Assembly: GCA_031259035.1 (NCBI GenBank)
Contig: JAIRLZ010000092.1
Span: forward strand, 1-10,782
Direction of reading: 5' to 3'
Source of the DNA: Treponema sp.
GTDB taxonomy: Bacteria; Spirochaetota; Spirochaetia; Treponematales; Breznakiellaceae
DNA length: 10,782 nt
Shown here: positions 4,913 to 10,782 of the stretch, piece by piece
Layout: each line of letters starts with the position of its first letter
Numbering within the stretch: the stretch's first letter is position 1
Translations under genes and position numbers: made by a program
The notes under the pieces: generated by a model
Seen by the model: the letters and a program-made list of their open reading frames with translations, nothing else
Databases searched by the model: none
Told to the model about the DNA's origin: nothing

Positions 4913-6708
4913 ATCGAAATGCTGTGCGGCGCATACGCCCCGTTTTTTCGGCGATCTATAAGGAAGCGCCCGTTTATAAACGGCTCCCCCTGCGGATACG
5001 GACGGTTCGACAGGTTGATGAGGCCCGTAACGCCACCGGAACGGCTTATGAGACGGAACACATCGCGGTCAAGCCGAACCGCGCCATACTCATCGTCCGC
5101 AAGCGCCGCGTACAGCGCCGCCATGCGTTTGGCAAGTTGCAGGTCCGCGGGTTCAAGACGAAGCGGATCGTCGGAAATCATGATCTGCCCCGCAAGCAGG
5201 AAATTGACGAGGGCGACAAGCTCTTTCTCATTTTCCGTGAGTTTGCAGTTCCGCGCGCGCATAAACGCCACATCAGGATCGTTGTGGTATATCACGCCAT
5301 CGAAAAAGGAACGGCCAATGGTGTCAAGCAGGTTGATGTACGCGCTGGGTCTTCCCACATGACCCAAAAGCTTAGCCGCATTCCAGTCCCATTCCTCGCG
5401 GGTGTCCGCGCCAATGCGCGACAGCGGAAAATGCCGGAACGAAGCGCCGAGCGGCAAGCCGCAGCCGAGATAGGCGACCGGCGCGTTCAGCGCGGCGCCG
5501 GCGGCGGTACGCTTTGTCAAGAGGGCGCAGGCGCGCTCGTAGTGTTCATACGGCGAGCCTCCGCGCGCGAAATCGCCGAAAAGAAAGCCCGCATACAGGA
5601 AATCTATTTTGATGTACCGGAACCCCCAGTCAATCACCGTATCGATCAACCCTTCTATGTAGGCAAGCGCGTCGTCCCGCGAAAGATCGAGGCAGTAGTA
5701 GCGCCCATTCCACAGGTTGTTGAAACCCGCGACAACCGGTTTTCCTTTTTTGTCTTTGAGAACCCACTCGTATTTTTCCGAAAAAATCTTTGACTTTTTG
5801 GTGACGATGAAAGGAGCTATCCACAAGCCGGGCGTCAAGCCCCGCGCTTCTATTTTTTCAGCCAAAGATCGCAAGCCGCCCGGAAACTTCTTTTCATCTA
5901 TTTCCCATTGTCCCACGCGCCGTTCCCAGCCATCGTCAATTTGGAAGACAGCGGGTTTGTCCTTGTCAAGAAACACGAGTTTGATCAGATTGTCGGTCGC
6001 GGGCAAGGCTTCAAGGTCTTCCAGAATGAGCGCTTCATTGATGTTTGTGTAGTGGTTGTACCACGATTCATACCCGCCGATTGGATCTTTCCCGCCGGAT
6101 AGTCCGCCGCGCGCGCTTGAAAGATGAGGATTCACTTCCGCGCGATATACCGTTGCGAGCGTGTCTTTCAGATCAAAATAGCTTGTACACGCAAAGACGC
6201 GCAATTCCGCCATCATCTCATGGGGCGTCCAGCGCTTTCCCGGACAGAATAATTCCGCGGCGACGCGCTGTTTTTTCCGGTTTATGCGGAACGTCACGGG
6301 CGGAAGCGGGGCGCCGCCTGTCCATGCGCGGGAGGCGATGCAAAGGTACGTATCGCTGGCGCGAAGGTACATGAGGAAGTGTCCCGCAAGCTCGCCGCGT
6401 TTCGGCGCATCTCCCTCACGGTTGGTGAGCTTGATAAGATCGGGCAGCAGCAAGGTCTTGCGGGGGAGCGTTTCATCCGCGGCAAGCTCCCAGCCGGCTG
6501 ACCATGACTGCCAGCCGCCCGGATATACCAACACGTCTTTATTTTGGATAAAAGGCTCGCGCTCTTTCTCACTCAATCCGGCGGCGGCGCACAATTCTTC
6601 GTACGTCCACGAGGCGATTTCCATGCAAAAAGCGTTTTGCGGAGCGCCGGATTGCGCGCAATCCGATTGCGCGTAAAAAGTTTTGGTGTGATACGGAACG
6701 CCCGGCAT
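4891..6708 (-). CDS. Alpha-galactosidase, GH36 (GalA-like)
   Basis: A 605-residue glycoside hydrolase expected to remove terminal alpha-1,6-galactose from melibiose, raffinose-type sugars or galactomannan fragments by a retaining mechanism. The beta/alpha barrel contains FQIDDGW (255-261), GLWIAPF (294-300), YIKIDFLYAG (365-374) with probable nucleophile Asp369, LGCGLPLGA (414-422) and RIGADTREEW (431-440) with probable acid/base Asp435. The pattern matches the Thermotoga GalA branch more than the large 700-residue GH36 enzymes. The N-terminal beta domain has YPGGWQSWSAG (62-72). No signal peptide is seen, so it is probably cytoplasmic and acts on imported oligosaccharides. The ATG overlaps the thyX stop (TAATG) with GGAAGG eight bases before it; a later Met at residue 29 is possible because the first 28 residues are not conserved-looking. 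No galactoside transporter is nearby. Confidence 0.92.
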   Translation of the reverse strand: MPGVPYHTKTFYAQSDCAQSGAPQNAFCMEIASWTYEELCAAAGLSEKEREPFIQNKDVLVYPGGWQSWSAGWELAADETLPRKTLLLPDLIKLTNREGDAPKRGELAGHFLMYLRASDTYLCIASRAWTGGAPLPPVTFRINRKKQRVAAELFCPGKRWTPHEMMAELRVFACTSYFDLKDTLATVYRAEVNPHLSSARGGLSGGKDPIGGYESWYNHYTNINEALILEDLEALPATDNLIKLVFLDKDKPAVFQIDDGWERRVGQWEIDEKKFPGGLRSLAEKIEARGLTPGLWIAPFIVTKKSKIFSEKYEWVLKDKKGKPVVAGFNNLWNGRYYCLDLSRDDALAYIEGLIDTVIDWGFRYIKIDFLYAGFLFGDFARGGSPYEHYERACALLTKRTAAGAALNAPVAYLGCGLPLGASFRHFPLSRIGADTREEWDWNAAKLLGHVGRPSAYINLLDTIGRSFFDGVIYHNDPDVAFMRARNCKLTENEKELVALVNFLLAGQIMISDDPLRLEPADLQLAKRMAALYAALADDEYGAVRLDRDVFRLISRSGGVTGLINLSNRPYPQGEPFINGRFLIDRRKNGAYAPHSISIQTGTSP

Positions 6709-7553
6709 TATGGGCGCCTTCCCGCGAGCAGCTTTTCTTCAAACCGCTCAAGCTCTTTGCCGGCAAGAACCCCGCCGCCAGCGCCGTATCCATTTCCAAG
6801 CCTGCTTTGTATCTCCGCAAACTCTTCTCTGGAAAACCTGACGCCGCCCAGCACATGGCGTTCAAACGCCGCGCAACAGAGAGGAGCCACGCTTTTCGTT
6901 ATATCGAACAGCGTCCGCGCGTACAGCCGGATTTCTTTTTGGGCGTGGGCGTCGAGGCGCAGTTCCAAAAAGTGAAAGAGGTTGTGCAGGTCTATCTGCC
7001 AGTACCATTCGGTATACAGGGACAACGGCAGATTGATGCGGGCAAGCTCGCGGGCGACGCCCTTGTTTATGAGTTCGGTATACGCCGCGTACATGCCTTT
7101 TTGCGCGTTCTTCAGCGACGCTCGCACCTCAGTAGCAACGTCCGCCTCAAACGCCGCGCCCCGCCCCTGTTTATTGTCCGCGCTTTGCGCGGCGATGTCC
7201 CCACAGTCAGGCGCGTAAAAATCATCTTTCATCACCGAGTACCGTCCTGACACCTCATTCACCCGTGCGGTACGGTGCCGTATCCATTGGCGGGCCACAA
7301 AAACCGGCAGCTTGACATGAAAGGTAAGAACAACCTGTTCAAAGGGCGAGGTATGCTGATTGCGCAAAAGGTAGTCGATCAGCCCCGCGTCCTCGCGGCG
7401 GCTCTTGGCGCCTTCGCCGTAGGACACCCGCGCCGCTTGCACCACGCGGGCGTCTCCGCCCATATAATCGACAAGCCGTATGAAACCCTTGTCGAGAACC
7501 GGGAATTCTTTGTCCAACACAGCTTCCGCTTCGGAAATAATGCAATGAGCCAT
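6708..7553 (-). CDS. thyX: Flavin-dependent thymidylate synthase
   Basis: Makes dTMP from dUMP using methylenetetrahydrofolate and FAD/NADPH, replacing ThyA. The ThyX signature RHRx7S is present as RHRTARVNEVS (92-102), followed by GRYS. Other family blocks are FIRLVDYMGGDARVVQAARV (24-43), HTSPFEQVVLTFHV (67-80), ARINLPLSLYTEWYWQIDLH (171-190) and LRLDAHAQKEIR (198-209). At 281 residues it is a normal bacterial ThyX with a C-terminal tail of about 45 residues. The frame continues upstream to 7592, but a strong promoter overlaps that part and would put the mRNA start near 7557, so ATG at 7553 is chosen even though no ribosome binding site precedes it. A TTG at residue 13 with GGAAG before it is an alternative that would give the short N-terminus seen in some ThyX. 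It is coupled to the galactosidase gene by TAATG. Confidence 0.96.
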   Translation of the reverse strand: MAHCIISEAEAVLDKEFPVLDKGFIRLVDYMGGDARVVQAARVSYGEGAKSRREDAGLIDYLLRNQHTSPFEQVVLTFHVKLPVFVARQWIRHRTARVNEVSGRYSVMKDDFYAPDCGDIAAQSADNKQGRGAAFEADVATEVRASLKNAQKGMYAAYTELINKGVARELARINLPLSLYTEWYWQIDLHNLFHFLELRLDAHAQKEIRLYARTLFDITKSVAPLCCAAFERHVLGGVRFSREEFAEIQSRLGNGYGAGGGVLAGKELERFEEKLLAGRRP

Positions 7554-7563
7554 AACAAGGGGC

Positions 7564-7592
7564 ATTGTATAGCATAAAGCGGCGCCCGTCAA
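7564..7592 (-). promoter_or_regulatory. Strong sigma70-type promoter for thyX
   Basis: On the minus strand TTGACG (7592-7587), a spacer of exactly 17 bases and TACAAT (7569-7564) match the consensus at ten of twelve positions. The expected transcription start lies about seven bases further, near 7557, leaving only a few bases before the thyX ATG at 7553. The promoter is therefore informative about the true start codon. Confidence 0.7.
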
Positions 7593-7703
7593 GAGACCGC
7601 GCCCCGCCCCGCTGATTGGGATGAGATGAAGACACTCGTCCTCGCGCGGTCAATTGCGGTCAACCAGCCGCCCCGTCCGCGCTGGCAGCTTGTTGCGCTT
7701 GTG

Positions 7704-7733
7704 GATTTTTTGCGCTTGATGCCGCAAAAAATC
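7704..7733. repeat. 11-bp perfect inverted repeat
   Basis: GATTTTTTGCG (7704-7714) and CGCAAAAAATC (7723-7733) are perfect reverse complements with an eight-base spacer. The dyad lies between the divergent thyX promoter and the promoter at 7782. It may be an operator or a weak hairpin; no free T tract follows it. Confidence 0.7.
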
Positions 7734-7781
7734 TCCCATAAACGGGCTGCTAGAGGCGGAACGCCGGAAGTGAAAAAGATG

Positions 7782-7811
7782 TTGACAATTGCGATATGCA
7801 TGGTATATACT
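7782..7811 (+). promoter_or_regulatory. Strong sigma70-type promoter of unknown product
   Basis: A consensus TTGACA (7782-7787) is followed after 18 bases by TATACT (7806-7811); an overlapping TATATA gives a 16-base spacer. Eleven of twelve bases match consensus. No certain gene follows for 600 bases, so it drives either a small RNA, a short peptide, or a very long leader for the envelope gene at 8417. The C15 tract lies 150-165 bases downstream of the predicted start. Confidence 0.6.
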
Positions 7812-7966
7812 TTTATATGATGTACAACCGCGTTTCAAAACGGATGTTTTATACCGGCGCGGTTTTTACTATCCTAAAAAGAGGTTTTACCTAAAAGACG
7901 TTGCGATGAAAGAAAAAGACATGCCAGGCGCATATGCCATAGAGTATACTATACATAACACCGTTG

Positions 7967-7981
7967 CCCCCCCCCCCCCCC
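7967..7981 (+). repeat. Homopolymeric C tract of 15
   Basis: Fifteen consecutive C residues, following GTTG and preceding GAATC. Tracts of this length are prone to slipped-strand length change. In Treponema pallidum, poly-G tracts upstream of tpr and other outer-membrane genes are established phase-variable elements. Here the tract sits 435 bases before the start of an envelope-protein gene and downstream of a strong promoter. Its length may also be unreliable for sequencing reasons. Confidence 0.85.
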
Positions 7982-8002
7982 GAATCTAAACTGTAATGCG
8001 GT

Positions 8003-8026
8003 CGCCGCGGCAAGCGGCGTTTCCTT
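8003..8026 (+). terminator. Weak candidate terminator after the C tract
   Basis: CGCCGC (8003-8008) and GCGGCG (8014-8019) form a six-bp GC stem with loop GGCAA, followed by TTTCCTT. If real it would end a transcript of roughly 200 bases begun at the 7782 promoter. The T tract is interrupted, so the call is tentative. Confidence 0.25.
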
Positions 8027-8147
8027 CATATTCAGACGCGCTCGCGGCAGGGCGTCCGGCTTGTCCAGGGCCGTTTTCGCGCCGCGTTTCCGCATATCAG
8101 GCGGGCTCATCATAGAGCGCGTTCCGTATCCGCGCCATGCCCAATGC

Positions 8148-8162
8148 GCCTCGCCTCGCCTC
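8148..8162 (+). repeat. Pentanucleotide repeat (GCCTC)x3
   Basis: Three tandem GCCTC units directly follow an ATG at 8144 that is in frame with the downstream envelope gene. A pentamer changes frame when it slips. With only three units and no ribosome binding site for that ATG, it is probably chance in GC-rich DNA. Confidence 0.5.
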
Positions 8163-8416
8163 GCGCCGGTTCACCATGCGCGTTACGCTCCCCCCGAACC
8201 CTCTATATTGTTAGAAAAGATGAAAGGGCGTCCCCTTTTATGCGCGGGAGGACGCGGCGAAGCGGAGAAAAGAGGCTGGGAGCCGCCGCATTCGCCGCGA
8301 CACGCGCGTTGTTCCCGCTGTTCAGGCTTGGTTTTTATGAGAAGGGCAAGCGTTCCGCCAGCAATCGCGGCGCGGCGTCCGTTCTTTTTACACGTTTATT
8401 TTTATGGAGGTTTTTT

Positions 8417-9859
8417 ATGAAAAGAAGCGTAGTGATGGCGGCGTTGATGGCCGCGCTCTTTACGATTGAAGTGGCGGCGAAGGACACCCTGGCGGTGCTG
8501 CCTTTCACCGGCGGCACGGGCGAGGAGGGCGAGACCATAGCCGAGCTTTTCTCGTTCAGCAACGAGTTGAACGCGGACTTCTCGCCCATACCCCGCACCG
8601 GCATCACGCGGGCTGTCGGCGACGAGCAGAAGTTCCAGACGGGCGCGGGCATGACGGATCCGGACACCATAGCCGCCATTGGAAAGCAGCTCGGCGCCAA
8701 GTACGTGGTCGCCGGCAACATAGCCAAGCTGGGGAGCCAAAATCTCCTGATCATCTCGATTTTGAAGATAGACGATCTGCGCCAGATAGCGGGCGACCTT
8801 CAGACGTACATCAAGATTGAGGACATACAGGACAAGCTGCCTGACATGGCGCGGAACATCATAGCGGCGACGGAGATAGATTCGGCCAGGCTGGACAAGC
8901 TGGCGGTGGTGCCGGTGGAGTTGGGCGGAAACATCGACAGCCGCGTGGCGGACACGCTGGCGCAGATACTGTCAATCAATCTGATACAGAGCGGGAAGTA
9001 CGCGGTGTATCCGCGCACGGCGACGCTTGAGCAGGTGCAGACGGAGTACAGCAATCAGGCGAGCGGGATGACGGCGGACGACAGCGCGGTGGGCGCGGGG
9101 AGGGGGGAGAACCCGCGGTTCGTGCTGTCGGTGGTGGCGCGGCGGCTTGGGAGCCGGAACATGTTCAACGCATCGATCATCAACCTTGAGTCTGGGGTGC
9201 AGATTATAGGGCGGTCGGTGAATTACGCGACGCTGAACGACGGGATAGAGGTGATGGAGAGCCTCGCCCGCGAGTTGACCGGCGGGGCTTCGGGGAGTCC
9301 GCCGGGCGCGGGGCGGAGAACGGGCGGCGCGGACATGGACGCGATCCGGGCAGCCGCTGAGGCGGCGGCTTCGGGTTCAGGCGGTCTCGCGCCCTCTTTT
9401 TCGACCGGAACGGCTGGGGGCGGCGAAAAAGCCGGCGGCGACTCTGACGGCGGCGCGGAAAAAGCCGGCGCGGAAAAGCCTGCGGCGAAAAAGCCGGCGG
9501 CGAAGAGGGCGAGCGGCGGGGCCGTGTTCGGGTACGGGGTATTGAATCTGGCGATTGGTCTCGGCTCGTTTGTTCAAGGGGACGTTGGAGGTGGATTTAT
9601 GACGCTGTTGTTATATGGAGGGGCAGCCGGGCTGATCTACTGGGAGTTGACGCTTTCGTATGACGATGATCTCGCGGGCATTCCCGGAGCGGTTGGGCTT
9701 GGGGTCGCGGGCTTCGCGGCGCTGTACGGATTCATCCGTCCGGCGGTGTACAACAAGAGCCGCGCTCTCGCCGAGTTTATGGACGGGATGCGTCTGGCGG
9801 TTGTGCCTGTGGAGCGCGGCGGCGCGGCGGTGCGGCTGTCGTATACGTGGAAGTTTTAA
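8417..9859 (+). CDS. Exported CsgG/TolB-like protein with P13-porin-like C-terminus
   Basis: A 480-residue protein. Residues 1-21 are a signal peptide (basic MKR, hydrophobic VVMAALMAALFTI, likely cut after VAA). Residues 22-150 start LAVLPFTGGTGEEGETIAELF and contain DPDTIAAIGKQLGAKYVVAG, the pattern of CsgG/TolB-N-like periplasmic modules. Residues 158-290 start LAVVPVELGGNIDSRVADTL and appear to be a second, related module. A low-complexity Gly/Ala/Lys linker (about 290-366, with KPAAKKPAAKRA) leads to a hydrophobic part (367-446) with GSFVQGDVGGGFMTLLLYGG, similar to spirochaete P13-type porins. The last residues, VRLSYTWKF, alternate and end in Phe, as outer-membrane barrel proteins do. 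GGAGG six bases before ATG 8417 and the signal peptide fix the start; the frame extends upstream to 8144 without protein-like sequence. It precedes the repeat lipoprotein by 15 bases. Envelope location is fairly sure; function is not. Confidence 0.8.
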   Translation: MKRSVVMAALMAALFTIEVAAKDTLAVLPFTGGTGEEGETIAELFSFSNELNADFSPIPRTGITRAVGDEQKFQTGAGMTDPDTIAAIGKQLGAKYVVAGNIAKLGSQNLLIISILKIDDLRQIAGDLQTYIKIEDIQDKLPDMARNIIAATEIDSARLDKLAVVPVELGGNIDSRVADTLAQILSINLIQSGKYAVYPRTATLEQVQTEYSNQASGMTADDSAVGAGRGENPRFVLSVVARRLGSRNMFNASIINLESGVQIIGRSVNYATLNDGIEVMESLARELTGGASGSPPGAGRRTGGADMDAIRAAAEAAASGSGGLAPSFSTGTAGGGEKAGGDSDGGAEKAGAEKPAAKKPAAKRASGGAVFGYGVLNLAIGLGSFVQGDVGGGFMTLLLYGGAAGLIYWELTLSYDDDLAGIPGAVGLGVAGFAALYGFIRPAVYNKSRALAEFMDGMRLAVVPVERGGAAVRLSYTWKF

Positions 9860-9874
9860 GGGAGATGATGAAAA

Positions 9875-10680
9875 ATGAAAAGCGACATGCATAAAAAAAG
9901 GCTTGGGACGGCGCTTTCAGCGGCGCTTCTGGCGGCGCTGTGCGCAACGCTGTGCGCGGGAATCCTGCTGTTCGCGGGGTGCAAGGATTTGTTTCACCCG
10001 GAGGGATCGGAGGAATGCGCCGTAACATTCTACGCGGAGGACGGGAGTTCCGGGTATCTTAAGCGAGTGACGGTAAAGATCGGCGAGACGGTCGGCTCAA
10101 ACATGCCTGGAAATCCAAGCAGAAGCGGACAGACTTTCGGCGGCTGGTACACCCAACGGAATGGCGGCGGCTCGCAATTCACCTCCTCCACTACGGTAAC
10201 CGGGGATATAAGGGTGTACGCCAAGTGGACGGCTGTTCAGTATACGGTGACGTTCGACGCGGACGGGGGAAGTTTTAGCGGAGGAAGCGCGACGCAGACG
10301 AAGACCGTAACAAGCGGCGGTTCGGTGGGTTTGCCCGCCAACCCAACCAAGCGCGGATCCACTTTCGGCGGCTGGTACACCCAACGGAATGGCGGCGGCT
10401 CGCCATTCACATCTTCCACTACAGTAACCGCCACTATAAGGGTCTACGCCAAGTGGACGGCTGTCCGTATAGGGTGACATACAACGTCAATGGAGGAAGC
10501 GGGACGACTCCTTCTTCGCAGACGGCAAACAGCGGGGCGACAATAACGCTTGCGAGCGGAAGCGGATTGACAAAGTCCGGTTCCACCTTCAGCGGCTGGA
10601 ATACGAATGAGTCCGGCACGGGAACTTCATACGCCGCGAATTCGTCTTACACCGTCACTTCAACCCCTAACTCCGCTTAA
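9875..10680 (+). pseudogene. InlB/Listeria-Bacteroides-repeat lipoprotein, frameshifted and truncated
   Basis: As read, the frame gives 200 residues and stops at 10475-10477. Residues 1-35 are a lipoprotein signal with a spirochaete-tolerant lipobox LFAG before Cys36. Repeats of the Listeria-Bacteroides (Flg_new/InlB B) type follow: about 47-120 (AVTFYAEDG ... FGGWYTQRNGGG ... VYAKWTA) and 121-196 (YTVTFDADGG ... YAKWTA). A third repeat (YRVTYNVNGG ... FSGWNTNESGTG) lies in another frame from 10468 to a TAA at 10678-10680. The junction after repeat 1 reads GCTGTTCAGTAT; after repeat 2 it reads GCTGTCCGTAT, so one base was lost at 10466-10467. The third repeat also ends early, without the YAKW finish. 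The expected role is a surface-anchored, periplasm- or outside-facing repeat protein. Start: ATG 9875 with AAGGGAG ten bases before it. Confidence 0.75.
10133..10464 (+). repeat. Near-identical 104-bp segments within the repeat lipoprotein gene
   Basis: Bases 10133-10236 and 10361-10464 align without gaps and differ at about nine positions (around 91% identity), far closer than the rest of the repeat units. The period is 228 bases (76 codons). The conserved block encodes TFGGWYTQRNGGGS through YAKWTAV. Such local identity suggests recent duplication or gene conversion and would permit unit gain and loss by recombination. Confidence 0.85.
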
Positions 10681-10782
10681 AATAGGTAGTCTATATTCAA
10701 TTTTTCAAAGAGCTTTCGGAGCTTTGCCGTAGTTTCGCTTAGATGCCATTCGCCGCGTATTTTTACCCGGTAAACTGATTTT
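10677..10782 (-). CDS. C-terminus of an unidentified gene (partial)
   Basis: The minus strand is open from the window edge for 34 codons, reading KSVYRVKIRGEWHLSETTAK then LRKLFEKLNIDYLF, with TAA at 10679-10677. The mix of charged and hydrophobic residues and the lower GC content look like real coding sequence. The gene is convergent with the repeat lipoprotein and the two stop codons overlap in a shared TTAA. The family is not recognisable from this tail. Because the lipoprotein's third repeat is cut short just here, this gene may have arrived by insertion or rearrangement. Confidence 0.6.
   Translation of the reverse strand, partial: KSVYRVKIRGEWHLSETTAKLRKLFEKLNIDYLF

Larger units (their letters stand above)
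7593..8416. other. 824-base region without a convincing gene
   Basis: The region separates the divergent thyX and envelope-protein transcription units. It holds an 11-bp dyad (7704-7733), a direct repeat GCGGTCAA/GCGGTCAA (about 7648-7664), a strong plus-strand promoter (7782-7811), a C15 tract (7967-7981), a small GC hairpin (8003-8019) and three GCCTC repeats (8148-8162). Long open frames in 7997-8416 have arginine-, alanine- and proline-rich products with no recognisable motif and look like products of high GC rather than genes. A frame of 25 codons (7817-7894, MMYNRVSKRMFYTGAVF...) begins right at the predicted RNA start of the promoter; it is too short to call. Confidence 0.5.

Noticed and set aside
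4924..5793. 289-codon plus-strand frame opposite the alpha-galactosidase
   Set aside because: The antisense product is basic and motif-free, while the minus strand shows all GH36 active-site blocks.
7589..7801. Minus-strand and plus-strand frames of about 64-70 codons between thyX and the 7782 promoter
   Set aside because: They overlap each other and the thyX promoter, lack ribosome binding sites and show no recognisable motif.
8144..8416. Longer start for the envelope protein, adding 91 residues
   Set aside because: The extra residues are Arg/Ala/Pro-rich and not protein-like, no ribosome binding site precedes 8144, and a strong GGAGG plus a clean signal peptide start at 8417.
8061..8420. 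119-residue plus-strand frame starting at TTG 8061
   Set aside because: No ribosome binding site, composition typical of chance frames in GC-rich DNA, and it runs into the start of the real gene at 8417.
10460..10480. Programmed ribosomal frameshift in the repeat lipoprotein
   Set aside because: There is no slippery heptamer or homopolymer at the junction; a simple lost base relative to the preceding repeat explains it.

Overview
The window looks like part of a spirochaete chromosome, most likely a Treponema from an insect or other animal gut. The basis is the mix of gene families: a flavin-dependent thymidylate synthase (ThyX) instead of ThyA, a spirochaete-style lipoprotein with InlB/Listeria-Bacteroides repeats, an exported protein whose C-terminal half resembles the spirochaete P13 porins, and a long homopolymeric C tract. 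The assignment is an inference; there is no rRNA or other marker here.

Layout. (a) 1-431: a short tail of an upstream gene, then repeat- and hairpin-rich non-coding DNA. (b) 432-3784, minus strand: a probable operon running right to left, ackA -> pfkB-family kinase -> remnants of a kdsB-like cytidylyltransferase -> a KdsC-like HAD protein with several catalytic residues replaced. Acetate kinase supplies ATP from acetyl phosphate; the sugar kinase is intact; the nucleotide-sugar end of the operon seems to be decaying. (c) 3785-4225: an AT-rich divergent control region with a candidate ackA promoter, a 13-bp perfect hairpin in the ackA leader, a candidate promoter for the regulator gene, and a textbook intrinsic terminator inside the regulator's own leader. 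(d) 4226-4912, plus strand: an orphan NarL/LuxR-type response regulator whose 3' end overlaps the convergent gene. (e) 4891-7553, minus strand: thyX -> alpha-galactosidase (GH36, GalA-like), translationally coupled through TAATG. ThyX has a very good sigma70-type promoter so close to its start that the mRNA would be nearly leaderless. (f) 7593-8416: about 820 bases with no convincing gene, but with a strong plus-strand promoter, dyads and a C15 tract. (g) 8417-10680, plus strand: two cell-envelope genes in tandem, an exported CsgG/TolB-like protein with a P13-like, barrel-like C-terminus, then a lipoprotein with InlB-type repeats broken by a one-base frameshift and truncated in its third repeat. 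(h) 10677-10782, minus strand: the C-terminus of an unidentified gene whose stop codon shares the same TTAA with the repeat gene.

The most interesting items are the terminator-bearing leader of the response regulator with its two possible competing partners, the degenerate KdsC-like protein next to kdsB debris, the C15 tract downstream of a strong promoter, and the recombining/frameshifted repeat lipoprotein. No CRISPR array, tRNA, rRNA or complete insertion sequence was seen.
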